A stretch of 64,000 nt of DNA from Micromonospora sp. WMMD812 (lineage in GTDB: Bacteria; Actinomycetota; Actinomycetes; Mycobacteriales; Micromonosporaceae), in the NCBI RefSeq assembly GCF_027497215.1, contig NZ_CP114904.1, forward strand, positions 6,292,501-6,356,500, in the 5' to 3' direction. This document shows, piece by piece, positions 18,042-26,800 of the stretch. The notes below the pieces were generated by a model. It did no database searches. It saw nothing but the letters and a program-made list of their open reading frames with translations, and had not been told where the DNA came from. The position numbers and the translations under genes are program-made. The stretch's first letter is position 1; each line of letters opens with the position of its first letter.

Positions 18042-19307
18042 TCAGGCGGGCGGCGTCGACGCCGGTGGAGCGGCTGCCCGGGACCGGCGCCGTCGTCGCC
18101 GGAGCAGGGCGGCGAGCAGCAGCGGCGGAAGCGCGAGCAGCGCGTAGATCCAGAGCGGCGCGGCGAACGGGGACGGGTGCGGGGCCGGGCCGCCGAACGC
18201 CGCCCGCGCCAGGAGGTCGTGCGGTAGCTCGACGCCGCTGGTCCCCTGCGGCGCGGTCAGCAGCACCTGCCGACCGCCGTCGGGCGAGACGACGGCCAGC
18301 ACGTCCCGGCGGGCTTCGCCGGACCCGTTTGCGGCGTGCTGCCACGACAGCACCGGATCGGCGCCGCGCCAGCCGACCACCTCCGCCGGCCAGCCGTCGA
18401 GCGGGACGGGGGCGCCGGTCGGGCGACCGGTGGCGGCGTCCAGATACTCGATCCGCCACGAGCGGGCGGCCAGCTGCGCGTCGTCCCGGCAGTCGGCGGC
18501 GCAGCCGTCATGGCCGAGCAGGGCGATCCGGCGGCCGTCCGGGCTCCACGCGGCGCGCCCGGCCAGCACCCGACGGTCACCCAGGTCGACCTGCCAGCGC
18601 GGTGCGCCGGCCGAATCTGTGACCACCAGCCGCTCCCGCTGGGCCAACTGGTCGGCCGGCGTCGGTGGGCCGGCCGCCGCGATCAGCGTGCCGTCGGCAG
18701 ACCAGGCCGCTGCGGTGTACGAGGCGAAGGTGCCGGCCGGGACGATGCGTTCCGCGCCCGTGTACGGGTCGACGACGAGCAGGTCGTCCGGCTTCGACGG
18801 GTCGTTGAGCGGCTGGTTGTCCGGGCCGTACGTGATCACCGCGTCGTCGTTGTTACGGGTGCCGAGCAGGCCGCCGGGCGACCACGCCAACGGTCGGACG
18901 CCCGGCCGCACGTCGCGGCGCACGTCGCCGCTGGTCACGTCCAGCAGCACGCCGGTGCCTGCGTGGAGGTAGTGCCGGCCGTCGGGGGAGAGCCGGCCCG
19001 GGTCCTCGCCGATGTGCAGGGGCAGCAGCCGGTAGCCACCGTCCCGGCCGACCAGCACCCCGGTCGACTCCAGGTAGCGGGTGCGCGCGGTGAAGAAGAG
19101 CATCGTGGCCGGCCCGGTCGGCCGCTGCTCGACGGTGGCCTGCCAGAGCCACGGGTCGTACACCTCGGTCGGCACCTGGTCGGCGGGCCCGGCGACGGCC
19201 GGTGCGGCGAGCGCCCCCGGTGCGGCGACGGCGGCGACCACGGCGATGGCGCCCATGGCCCTGGTGACGCGGCCCCGGCTCGTCGGCATCGCCTCATTAG
19301 ACGGCAT
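18042..19307 (-). CDS. Exported beta-propeller-like membrane-anchored protein
   Basis: A 421-residue protein with an N-terminal signal sequence (RAMGAIAVVAAVAAPGALAAPAVAG), an extracytoplasmic domain with repeated WSPDG/WSADG-type units (AWSPGG, AWSADGTLIA, AWSPDGRRIALLGHDG) like TolB/WD40 propeller blades, and a single C-terminal helix (LWIYALLALPPLLLAALL) followed by an Arg-rich stop-transfer. No catalytic motif is seen. A second ATG six codons in (19289) may be the true start. It lies downstream of a membrane glycosyltransferase on the same strand and could act on the cell surface. Confidence 0.7.
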   Translation of the reverse strand: MPSNEAMPTSRGRVTRAMGAIAVVAAVAAPGALAAPAVAGPADQVPTEVYDPWLWQATVEQRPTGPATMLFFTARTRYLESTGVLVGRDGGYRLLPLHIGEDPGRLSPDGRHYLHAGTGVLLDVTSGDVRRDVRPGVRPLAWSPGGLLGTRNNDDAVITYGPDNQPLNDPSKPDDLLVVDPYTGAERIVPAGTFASYTAAAWSADGTLIAAAGPPTPADQLAQRERLVVTDSAGAPRWQVDLGDRRVLAGRAAWSPDGRRIALLGHDGCAADCRDDAQLAARSWRIEYLDAATGRPTGAPVPLDGWPAEVVGWRGADPVLSWQHAANGSGEARRDVLAVVSPDGGRQVLLTAPQGTSGVELPHDLLARAAFGGPAPHPSPFAAPLWIYALLALPPLLLAALLRRRRRRSRAAAPPASTPPA

Positions 19308-19322
19308 GCCGCGGCCGGGTGG

Positions 19323-19450
19323 GGGGCGGCGACGGCGCGGCGCGGCCGGGTGGCGGCGAGGGCGCGGCGCGGCCGGGTGGCGGCGAGGGCGCGGCGCGGC
19401 CGGGTGGCGGCGAGGGCGCGGCGCGGCCGGGTGGCGGCGAGGGCGCGGCC
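19323..19450. repeat. 27-base tandem repeat
   Basis: About four and a half copies of a 27-base unit containing GGGTGGCGGCGAGGGCGCGG between two minus-strand genes. Copies are almost identical, so copy number may vary between strains. Not a CRISPR: there are no spacers. Confidence 0.9.
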
Positions 19451-19464
19451 GGAGGGGTTTCCGG

Positions 19465-21291
19465 TCAGGCCGGCGGCACCCGCCAGAGCCAGACGTCGTC
19501 CACCCGCTGCGGCTCGCCCAGCAGGGCCGTCGCCGTGCGCCGGACCGCCTCCTCGGCGACGTCGAACTTCGCCCCGTGCACCCGGTCGGGGAGCACCACC
19601 GCCTCGACCCGCCAGTAGGCGAGGTCGGCGCGGATCTCGCGGATCGTCCCGTCGGTGATGATCGGTACCAGGCCGGTCTTGCCAGCCTGATCCATCAACG
19701 CGCTGAAGGTGCGCGGCACCGGGCCGATCCGGCCCCGCCCGTCCGGGCCGCCGGGTCCGAGGAAGAACCCGGCCGGGATGCGGAACTCGCCCTGCCGGTG
19801 CGCGAGGGCGTGCGCCTGCCAGCGCTGGCCGTCCGGGTAGACGTCCACGGTCACCGGCACGGGGGTGAGCACCCCGTTCGAAGAGACGTACTCCCGCCAG
19901 GTGCCGGCGGTGATGAACCGCGGGATCGGCTCCCGTTCGTTCGTGAGCAGCGGGGCGGGCAGCAGCGGCAGCAGGGCGACCGCGAAGCCGAGCGACCAGG
20001 CCAGCTCGGTCGAGCGGTGCCGGGGCGGGGCGGCCCGGAGCTGGTCGATGGCGTACGCCAGCAGCAGCCCGATCACCGGCGCGACCACCAGGGCCAGCCG
20101 GGCGGGCAGCGCGGCGTTCACCACCGGCAGGTGACCGAGCAGGTCGAACGGCATGGGCACGTCGGTGCGGTCGCCGTCGACCTTGGCCACCGGGCCCCAG
20201 GAGAGCACGGTGAAGACGACCGCGACGACGCCCAGCGCCCAGAGCGTGGCGCGCCGTCCGGGGTCGGCACGCCGCCACAGCGCCACGAAGCAGACCACGG
20301 TGAAGATCAGCAGCGGCAGCCCGAAGAACGAGTTCTCCTCGGTCGGGTTGGGGGCCAGCGAGGTGCCCAGGCCGGCCTCGCCCGCCAGCGAGCGACGCGG
20401 GTACGCCCCGAACGCGACGATGTCCTCCGAGTGGATCACCGGGTCGAACCCGGTGCCGTGGAACCGTTGCGGGCCGGCGAAGTGCAGCCACAGCGGGTAC
20501 GACAGCAGCGCTCCGGCGACCACCGCGGTCACGCCGAGCCCGCGCAGGAAATTGGGCAGGGCGGCCCGCGCCTCGGCTCGCCGGGCCGGGTGCAGCGCCC
20601 ACACGGCGACGAAGACGCCGAGCGCGAGCGCGGTGAAGAAGAGCCCTTCGGCGGCGATGGAGAACGCGACCGCGACGAGCACGCCGAGCACGATGCCGTC
20701 GCGCAGCCAGTGCCCCGGCCGGCGCAGGGCGAACAGCCGCCAGACCAGCAGCGGCACCAGCCAGCCGGCGGTCCAGTTCAGGTGGGCGTTGGCGTGCGAC
20801 ACCATGCCGGGTGAGTACGCGATGAACAGGCCGCCAACCGCGGCGGCGAGCCGGCTGCGCACCAGTTGCCGGGAGAACAGCCAGTACCAGGCGACCGCGG
20901 TGGCGGCCAGGTTGAGGGTGAGGATCACCAGGAACGTCACCGGCGGCCCGACCAGGTACGTCAGTGGCGCGAACACCACCGCGTACACGGTGATCGAGGT
21001 GTTGACCGCGAGGTTCACCCCGTCCGGGACGTTGATGAGGTGGGTGAAGAACGGGTTCTCCCCGTGCGTGAGCGCGTTCCCGCCGAAGGCCAGCAGCCAC
21101 TCGAAGAGCGCCTGGTCGCTGGAGTTGACCGTGACCGTCCGGACGTTCGGGTCCCGCCACAGCCCGCTGGTGACCCAGAGGGCCAACGCGAGCGCGGCCA
21201 GCACCACGATCAGGTCGGCGCGGCGGTCCCGGACGGCGCGCGGCGGCGAGGCGGGCGCGGGCCCGGTGGCCAGGGACGGGGAGGTCGGCAC
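19465..21291 (-). CDS. Polytopic membrane glycosyltransferase-like protein
   Basis: A 608-residue protein with about eleven hydrophobic segments and a soluble C-terminal domain of about 160 residues. The first outer loop has VNSSDQALFEWLLAFGGNAL and HGENPFFTHLINVPDG, an arrangement seen in GT-C type lipid-sugar transferases of actinobacteria. A later loop has YSPGMVSHANAHLNW. Catalytic assignment rests on fold similarity only. It may form a unit with the propeller protein downstream, although a 27-base tandem repeat separates them. Confidence 0.6.
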   Translation of the reverse strand: MPTSPSLATGPAPASPPRAVRDRRADLIVVLAALALALWVTSGLWRDPNVRTVTVNSSDQALFEWLLAFGGNALTHGENPFFTHLINVPDGVNLAVNTSITVYAVVFAPLTYLVGPPVTFLVILTLNLAATAVAWYWLFSRQLVRSRLAAAVGGLFIAYSPGMVSHANAHLNWTAGWLVPLLVWRLFALRRPGHWLRDGIVLGVLVAVAFSIAAEGLFFTALALGVFVAVWALHPARRAEARAALPNFLRGLGVTAVVAGALLSYPLWLHFAGPQRFHGTGFDPVIHSEDIVAFGAYPRRSLAGEAGLGTSLAPNPTEENSFFGLPLLIFTVVCFVALWRRADPGRRATLWALGVVAVVFTVLSWGPVAKVDGDRTDVPMPFDLLGHLPVVNAALPARLALVVAPVIGLLLAYAIDQLRAAPPRHRSTELAWSLGFAVALLPLLPAPLLTNEREPIPRFITAGTWREYVSSNGVLTPVPVTVDVYPDGQRWQAHALAHRQGEFRIPAGFFLGPGGPDGRGRIGPVPRTFSALMDQAGKTGLVPIITDGTIREIRADLAYWRVEAVVLPDRVHGAKFDVAEEAVRRTATALLGEPQRVDDVWLWRVPPA

Positions 21292-21522
21292 GCAGCGGAC
21301 GTTACCAACCGGATCTGGACGTGCCGGTCATACATGCGAGGAGGGGGCCAGTCTTGTCGACGGACGCCGAGCCCGAGCCTCGGGTCGCCGCCGCTCCCGC
21401 GACGAACATAGCGGCGTCCGTGAATGTGTGACCGTGGCCCATGTCACATCGTCGACACGCCGACGTAACGTCGCGGCAATTCGCAGGTGACCCAGTTCAC
21501 AATTCGTCCCCGGGAGGCCGCC

Positions 21523-22734
21523 GTGCGCCGCTCCTCGTCCCTGCTCACCCGGCTGACCGGTGTGGTCGCCGGAATGCTCCTCGCCGCCGCCGGCGCGCTC
21601 ACCCTCGCCGCGCCCGCCCAGGCCGCCAGCCTGACCCAGGTCAGCAGCTTCGGCTCCAACCCGGGCAACCTCGCCATGTACGCCTACCGGCCGGACAACC
21701 TGCCGGCCAACTCGCCGGCCGTGGTGCTGCTGCACGGCTGCACCCAGAACGCCTCCGGCTACTTCGCCAACTCCGGCTGGCAGAAGTACGCCGACCAGTG
21801 GAAGTTCGCGCTCATCGTGGCGGAGCAGAAGTCCGGCAACAACGCCAACGCCTGCTTCAACTGGTTCGAGACCGGCGACACCGCGCGGGGCCAGGGCGAG
21901 GCGCTGTCGATCAAGCAGATGGTCGACCACGCCAAGGCGAACTTCGGCGTGGACGGCAACCGCGTCTTCGTCAGCGGGCTCTCCGCCGGGGCGGCGATGA
22001 GTTCCGTCATGCTCGCCACCTACCCGGACGTCTTCGCCGCCGGGTCGATCATCGCGGGCATCCCGTACCGCTGCGCCACCAGCATGGTCAACGCGTTCAG
22101 CTGCATGAGCCCCGGCACCGACAAGACCCCGGCCGCCTGGGGCGACCTGGTCCGCGGCGCGTACTCCGGCTACACCGGGCGGCGGCCGCGGGTGGCCATC
22201 TGGCACGGCACCTCGGACTACACCGTCGCGCCGCTCAACGCCACCGAGTCGCGGGACCAGTGGACCAACGTCCGTGGCGTCTCCCAGACCCCGACCAGCA
22301 CGTCGTCGCTGCCCGGCGGCACCAGCCTGGAGGTCTACGGCAACGACGACGTGCGGGTGTACCGCGTCTCCGGGATGGGGCACGGCACCCCGGTCGACCC
22401 GGGCAGCGGCGCCGAGCAGTGCGGCACCGCCGGCGCGTACTTCCTGGACACCATCTGCTCGACGTACCGCGACGCGGTCTTCTTCGGACTGGGCGGCGGC
22501 GGCACCAACCCGACCCCGACCCCGACGGCCACCCCCACCCCGACCCCGACGCCGACGGTGCCGCCGACCTGCGTGACCGCCAGCAACTACGCCCACGTCA
22601 GCGCGGGCCGGGCGTACCAGTCCGGCGGCTACGCCTACGCGAACGGCTCGAACCAGCGGATGGGCCTCTACAACACCTTCTACACCACCGCCCTGAAGCA
22701 GACCGGCCCCAACTACTGGGTCATCGGCTGCTGA
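21523..22734 (+). CDS. Secreted PHB-depolymerase-like esterase with PT linker and C-terminal module
   Basis: A 403-residue secreted alpha/beta-hydrolase of the type 1 extracellular short-chain PHB depolymerase family (also LpqC, acetylxylan and feruloyl esterases). It has a signal peptide (VVAGMLLAAAGALTLAAPAQAA), the oxyanion region VVLLHGCTQNA, the nucleophile elbow GLSAGAAM and a late GMGHGTPVDPG with the catalytic His. A Pro-Thr linker (NPTPTPTATPTPTPTPTVPP) leads to a C-terminal module of about 58 residues with two cysteines, common in secreted actinobacterial hydrolases. I chose the GTG at 21523, five bases after GGGAGG. Substrate could be polyester or plant cell-wall ester. Confidence 0.85.
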   Translation: MRRSSSLLTRLTGVVAGMLLAAAGALTLAAPAQAASLTQVSSFGSNPGNLAMYAYRPDNLPANSPAVVLLHGCTQNASGYFANSGWQKYADQWKFALIVAEQKSGNNANACFNWFETGDTARGQGEALSIKQMVDHAKANFGVDGNRVFVSGLSAGAAMSSVMLATYPDVFAAGSIIAGIPYRCATSMVNAFSCMSPGTDKTPAAWGDLVRGAYSGYTGRRPRVAIWHGTSDYTVAPLNATESRDQWTNVRGVSQTPTSTSSLPGGTSLEVYGNDDVRVYRVSGMGHGTPVDPGSGAEQCGTAGAYFLDTICSTYRDAVFFGLGGGGTNPTPTPTATPTPTPTPTVPPTCVTASNYAHVSAGRAYQSGGYAYANGSNQRMGLYNTFYTTALKQTGPNYWVIGC

Positions 22735-22790
22735 CCCCCGCCGAGCCCCGCCGACCCCCGCTGACCCACCGGCTCCGCGCCCCGACCGCG

Positions 22791-22850
22791 TTGATCATGA
22801 AGTTGTTGCCCCCGACACGCCGGTGCCGGCGGCAATAACTTCATGATCAA
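22791..22850. repeat. Convergent-junction palindrome C
   Basis: Inverted repeat with 20-base arms (22791-22810 and 22831-22850; starts TTGATCATGAAGTTGTTGCC), one mismatch, 20-base loop. It lies between the converging esterase and epimerase genes. Left flank C-rich (22735-22790), right flank G-rich (22851-22887). Confidence 0.85.
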
Positions 22851-22886
22851 CCGGGGAGGAGTCGGGGAGAGGGGAGGGGGAGGCGG

Positions 22887-23792
22887 TCAGTCCGTCAGGG
22901 CGGCGTTCAGGGCGCTGGGGAGGTCCGGGTGGTGGTACTGGTAGCCGGCGCGGGTCAGGACGCCGGGTAGGACCCGGGAACTGGACAGCGCCTCGTGGGA
23001 GAAGCCGCCCAGCACGATCTTCAGCGCCAGCGCCGGGATCGGCATGAACGCGGGCCGGTGCAGCTGCCGGGCCAACTCCCGGGTGAACTCGGCGTTGGTC
23101 GCCGGGGCCGGCCCGACCATGTTGACCGGGCCGGCCACGTCGTCCCACTCCAGCAGGAACGCCGTCGCGGCCAGGAAGTCGGCCATCGACATCCACGGCC
23201 ACCACTGCCGACCGCCGCCCAGCTTTCCCGAGATGCCCAGCCGCATCGGCAGCAGCTGCGGCTTGAGCATTCCCCCGTCGCGGTGCAGCGGCAGGCCGGT
23301 GCGCAGCCGCACCACCCGCACGTCGGCGTCCTCGGCCGGCCGGGTGGCCGCCTCCCACACCCGACACACGTCGGCCAGGAAACCCTCCCCGGCCGGCGCG
23401 TCCTCCTCGACCGCCCGGTCGCCGGTGTCGCCGTACCAGCCGACGGCCGACGAGTTGATCAGCACCGCCGGCCGGTCCGCCGCCGGCAGGCCGGCGATCG
23501 TGATGGCCAGCGTGGTGGTGCTGTCCACCCGGCTCGACCGGAGGAGCTTCCGGTACTCGTCGGTCCACCGCCGGTCGCCCACGCCCGCACCGGCCAGGTT
23601 GACCACCGCGTCGGCCTGCGCCACCACCGCCGGGTCGAGCTGCGCGGCGGCCGGGTTCCACTGTCGCTCGTCGGCGCTGCGCGGCGTGCGCCGCACCAGC
23701 CGGGTGACCTCGTGCCCGTCGGCCATGAACCGCTCCACCAGCCGGGTGCCGAGGAAGCCGGACGCGCCGGCCATCAGGATCCGCATGCTCAT
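22887..23792 (-). CDS. TIGR01777 family NAD-dependent epimerase
   Basis: A 301-residue extended-SDR protein. Rossmann start MRILMAGASGFLGTRLVERF with the TIGR01777-type RTP segment, VNLAGAGVGDRRWT and the INSSAVGWYGDTGDRAV region with a Tyr expected for catalysis. The C-terminus has GPVNMVGPAPATNAEFTRELA and a DUF1731-like end (RVLPGVLTRAGYQYHHPDL). Relatives include SulA-like cell-division proteins, but the reaction is unknown. Two in-frame ATGs at 23792 and 23786 are possible starts. Confidence 0.88.
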   Translation of the reverse strand: MSMRILMAGASGFLGTRLVERFMADGHEVTRLVRRTPRSADERQWNPAAAQLDPAVVAQADAVVNLAGAGVGDRRWTDEYRKLLRSSRVDSTTTLAITIAGLPAADRPAVLINSSAVGWYGDTGDRAVEEDAPAGEGFLADVCRVWEAATRPAEDADVRVVRLRTGLPLHRDGGMLKPQLLPMRLGISGKLGGGRQWWPWMSMADFLAATAFLLEWDDVAGPVNMVGPAPATNAEFTRELARQLHRPAFMPIPALALKIVLGGFSHEALSSSRVLPGVLTRAGYQYHHPDLPSALNAALTD

Positions 23793-23844
23793 ATCTTCGG
23801 GTACGAACGCCGACCCGGCCGCGTTGAAGCCGGTTGTCCTTCTC

Positions 23845-24843
23845 TCACCTCGCCGGCGTCGGCCGCAGGTCGGCCAGCAGGCGCTCGACTTCGGCGAACG
23901 CGTCGGCCGTGAGCGGCCCGCGCGCGAGGGTGGCGAAGTTCTCCCGCGCCTGCGCCACCGTCCGGGCGCCGGGGATCGGCACGGTCCGCGGGCTGCGGGC
24001 CAGCAGCCAGCCCAGCGCGCCCTGCGCGAGGGTACGGCCGTCGGCCGTGAGCGCCGCGCGGATCTGCTCGACCCGGGCCGACCACTGCGGTGTCGGCCGG
24101 CCGTCGGTGAACCAGACCAGCCAGTCCGGCGCCATCCCGCGTACGTCGTCGCGGCCGACCGCCCGCTTCGCGCCGGTGAGCAGGCCCATCGCGAGCGGAC
24201 CACGGTTGAGGCTGGCCAGGTCGTACGTGTCGCAGACCGCCAGCATCGCGGCGTTGTCCAGCAGCACGGACTGGTCGTGCTGGATCGAGGTGCAGTGCGC
24301 GCCGGACGCCGCGAACGCCTCCGCCGAGTCGGGGTGGTCGGTGCTCCAGCCGTACGCCCGGATCCTGCCCTGGGCGACCAGATCCTCCAGTGTGCCGACC
24401 AGGTCGAGCGCCTCGGGCACCGGCAGGTCGTTGATGTGCAGCTGGTAGAGGTCGACGTGGTCGGTGCCGAGCCGGCGCAGCGACTCCTCCAGGCTCCGCA
24501 CCGCGTACGCCGGGGTGGCGTCGGTGCCGGTCCACCGTCGGGTGGCCTCGTCGGCGCGGTTGCCGAACTTGGTGGCGATCACCGCGCGGTCGCGGCGGCC
24601 GGCGAGCGCCCGGCCGAGGACCCGCTCGCTGTGCCCGGCGCCGTAGTTGCTGGCCGTGTCGAAGAGGGTCACGCCGGCGTCGAGGGCGGCGTGGATGGTG
24701 CGGACCGACTCGTCGTCGTCGACCTCGCCCCAGCCGAACGGCTGCCCGCCGTCACCCCACAGTGGCCCGCCAATGGCCCAGCAACCCATGCCGATCGCGC
24801 TGACCTCGATGCCGCTGCGGCCCAGTTTCCGTGTTGTCGTCAT
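23845..24843 (-). CDS. Aldo/keto reductase under MerR control
   Basis: A 332-residue NADPH-dependent aldo/keto reductase. (beta/alpha)8 motifs are visible: LGRSGIEVSAIGMGCWAIGG, LFDTASNYGAGHSERVLGRAL with catalytic Asp and Tyr, VIATKFGN with the Lys, VDLYQLHIND with the His, and IPGARTVAQARENF for cofactor binding. It diverges from a MerR regulator. A 20-base palindrome fills the spacer of its promoter, so induction by the MerR protein is likely. Natural substrate unknown. Confidence 0.9.
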   Translation of the reverse strand: MTTTRKLGRSGIEVSAIGMGCWAIGGPLWGDGGQPFGWGEVDDDESVRTIHAALDAGVTLFDTASNYGAGHSERVLGRALAGRRDRAVIATKFGNRADEATRRWTGTDATPAYAVRSLEESLRRLGTDHVDLYQLHINDLPVPEALDLVGTLEDLVAQGRIRAYGWSTDHPDSAEAFAASGAHCTSIQHDQSVLLDNAAMLAVCDTYDLASLNRGPLAMGLLTGAKRAVGRDDVRGMAPDWLVWFTDGRPTPQWSARVEQIRAALTADGRTLAQGALGWLLARSPRTVPIPGARTVAQARENFATLARGPLTADAFAEVERLLADLRPTPAR

Positions 24844-24857
24844 GCGTACAGCCTTCA

Positions 24858-24877
24858 ACCTGGAGCGCGCTCCAGGT
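24858..24877. promoter_or_regulatory. MerR operator in the spacer of the AKR promoter
   Basis: Perfect 20-base palindrome ACCTGGAGCGCGCTCCAGGT between the aldo/keto reductase and merR. On the minus strand it overlaps a TTGACC -35 box (24880-24875) and an AAGGCT -10 box 19 bases later, the overlong spacing typical of MerR-activated promoters. On the plus strand TATGAT (24885-24890) lies six bases before the merR ATG. Confidence 0.8.
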
Positions 24878-24896
24878 CAAGCCCTATGATGCGGAC

Positions 24897-25259
24897 ATGT
24901 ACGCGCCCTCGGAGGCGGCCCGCCGCAGCGGCTTCAGCCTCGACACCCTCCGGTACTACGAGAAGATCGGCCTGCTCAGCGACGTGGGCCGCACGTCCGG
25001 CGGCCGGCGCGTCTTCACCGACGACGACCTGGGCTGGCTGGTGCTGTTCCGCTGCCTGCGCGACACCGGCATGCCGATCGCGCAGATGTGCCGCTACGCC
25101 GAGCTGGCCCGAGAAGGTGAGCACACCGTCAGCGAGCGAAAGGCGTTGCTGGAGCGGCACGCCGCACAGGTGGAGGAGCAGATGCGCCTGCTCCAACGCC
25201 AGTACGACCACCTGCGCGGGAAGATCCGCTACTACGAGGGGCTGTCCGACCAGGACTGA
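24897..25259 (+). CDS. MerR family transcriptional regulator
   Basis: A 120-residue regulator: MerR helix-turn-helix SEAARRSGFSLDTLRYYEKIGLL with wing VGRTSGGRRVFTDDDL, then a dimerising coiled coil (AQVEEQMRLLQRQYDHLRGKIRYYEGL). No cysteine metal-binding loop, so a small organic ligand or none is more likely than a metal. TATGAT -10 box six bases before the ATG suggests a leaderless message. Divergent from the aldo/keto reductase it probably controls. Confidence 0.9.
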   Translation: MYAPSEAARRSGFSLDTLRYYEKIGLLSDVGRTSGGRRVFTDDDLGWLVLFRCLRDTGMPIAQMCRYAELAREGEHTVSERKALLERHAAQVEEQMRLLQRQYDHLRGKIRYYEGLSDQD

Positions 25260-25290
25260 GCGGCTGAGCCGGCGTCGCTCAGTCCGCCGA

Positions 25291-26781
25291 TCAGGCGACG
25301 GCGTCCGCCGCGTGCCCGGCGTCCGCCGAGTCGGCGGCGGTCGGCCGGACCGTGATGACGATCGGCTTCGCGCCCAGGCACTCCGGGGCGAAGTGCGCGA
25401 CGATGTAGTCCCAGGTCGCCTTCGCCTCGCCGTAAGTGAACGTCGGCTCGCCCTGCAGGTAGATGTTCAGCACCCCGCGAGGGATCGACCAGCCGCGCCA
25501 CCAGCTGTTGGTTTTCGGGGAGTACATGATGCGGTCCACGCCGTCGGTGTGGCAGAGCCCGAAGTAGTGGCCCAGCTCGTGGATCGGCACGTACTTCCAG
25601 ATGTCGTCGGGAAGGTTGTCGACGAAGGTGGCGCCGGAGGCGTTGTCGGCGCTCAGCCCGCACCGGGTGCCGTGCAGGTTGCTCGCCAGCCCGCGAAGCG
25701 TGTTCGTGTAGCGGAACACCCCGACGACGACCGGGTGGCAGAGGTCGGCGGTGGCACCCGCCGAGTCGACGGTCTTGTCACGCCGGCCGAACACGTCGAT
25801 CAGGAACCGGGTCTGGGCGGCGCTGGATCCGGTGTGCACGATGTGGCCCGCCGCGGTGACCTCGCGCCGATCCTGGTCGAAGTCCAGCATCAGCGCCAGC
25901 TCGCGGCCCTTCTCGCTGGCGATGGAGAGCTTCGTGTCCAGCGCGCCGTCGCGCATCGGCAGCACGATGAACGGCGGGCCCTCGGCGCCCCGGGAGGTGA
26001 GGTAGGTGTCCAGCTCCTCGGCGGAGATCGGGTTGTCGAACTCGCCGCCGCCGCCACCGCCGCCCAGCACCGGCCCCTTCTTCACCGTCTTGTAGCGCTT
26101 GCGGTTCCAGAAACCCTCGTCGAACTCGAAACCGCAGAGCGCCCGCAGGTTGATCGCGCCCTGTTCGTGCAGCACGACCAGGTGGGGTACGCCCGGCTCG
26201 CGCGGCGACGGCGTCTCCGAGTCGAGCACCGTCCGGTACGCCGTCCCGTGCAGGCGCAGCCCGAACGCGCCGTGGTCCAGCCGGATCGCCTCCTTGATCT
26301 GGGCCAGCGCGTCGCCGGAGTACTTCGCCTCCAGCAGGCCGCGCACGTAGCGGCGCAGCCGCTCCTTGTTGATTTCCTCGATGATGTAGTCGATCGTGTC
26401 GCCCAGGAGCACGATGCGGCCCAGCCGGATGGCCCCGAGGACGGCGCCGATCCCGATCCGGAGCAGGCCGTCGAGGATCCGCCGCCAGTCCAGCGTGACG
26501 ATGCCGACGACGACGTCCCAGAGTCCGGCCACGATGTCGACGATCGCCTCGACGACGACCCCGACCAGCTTGCAGACCGTGCGGGTCACCCACTTGCCGA
26601 CGATGACGACCACCCACCGGATGACCTTCACGAAGTACGTGACGAACCAGCAGACCCAGCCGCGCGGGTCGTACCAGGGGTAGTCCTTGCACTTCTTCTC
26701 CTGCCGTTCCTCCCACTCCTCGACAGGCTTGGAGACCTCCTCCTCGATCCATTCGGTGATTTCGGTGCAGACGAGTGCCAT
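25291..26781 (-). CDS. Putative zinc metalloprotease with conserved Cys/Trp-rich N-terminal module
   Basis: A 496-residue protein I cannot place in a named family. Residues 401-411 read HELGHYFGLCH, the HExxHxxGxxH zinc site of metzincins, followed by RIMY with a candidate Met-turn (Met419). The N-terminus has no signal peptide; instead about 70 residues rich in Trp, Glu and Lys with cysteines at 5, 31, 44 and 70 (WIEEEVSKPVEEWEERQEK, WYDPRGWVCWFVTYFVKVIR), then amphipathic or membrane-like helices to about residue 140. The middle has a Gly8 run. It is the second gene of a two-gene operon with a small membrane protein 19 bases upstream; an AAGGGGGGA ribosome site precedes the ATG. The protease role is inferred from the motif. 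Confidence 0.7.
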   Translation of the reverse strand: MALVCTEITEWIEEEVSKPVEEWEERQEKKCKDYPWYDPRGWVCWFVTYFVKVIRWVVVIVGKWVTRTVCKLVGVVVEAIVDIVAGLWDVVVGIVTLDWRRILDGLLRIGIGAVLGAIRLGRIVLLGDTIDYIIEEINKERLRRYVRGLLEAKYSGDALAQIKEAIRLDHGAFGLRLHGTAYRTVLDSETPSPREPGVPHLVVLHEQGAINLRALCGFEFDEGFWNRKRYKTVKKGPVLGGGGGGGEFDNPISAEELDTYLTSRGAEGPPFIVLPMRDGALDTKLSIASEKGRELALMLDFDQDRREVTAAGHIVHTGSSAAQTRFLIDVFGRRDKTVDSAGATADLCHPVVVGVFRYTNTLRGLASNLHGTRCGLSADNASGATFVDNLPDDIWKYVPIHELGHYFGLCHTDGVDRIMYSPKTNSWWRGWSIPRGVLNIYLQGEPTFTYGEAKATWDYIVAHFAPECLGAKPIVITVRPTAADSADAGHAADAVA

Positions 26782-26800
26782 GAGAGATCCCCCCTTCGAG

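Noticed and set aside
19323..19450. CRISPR-like array
   Set aside because: Direct tandem copies without spacers and no cas genes nearby.
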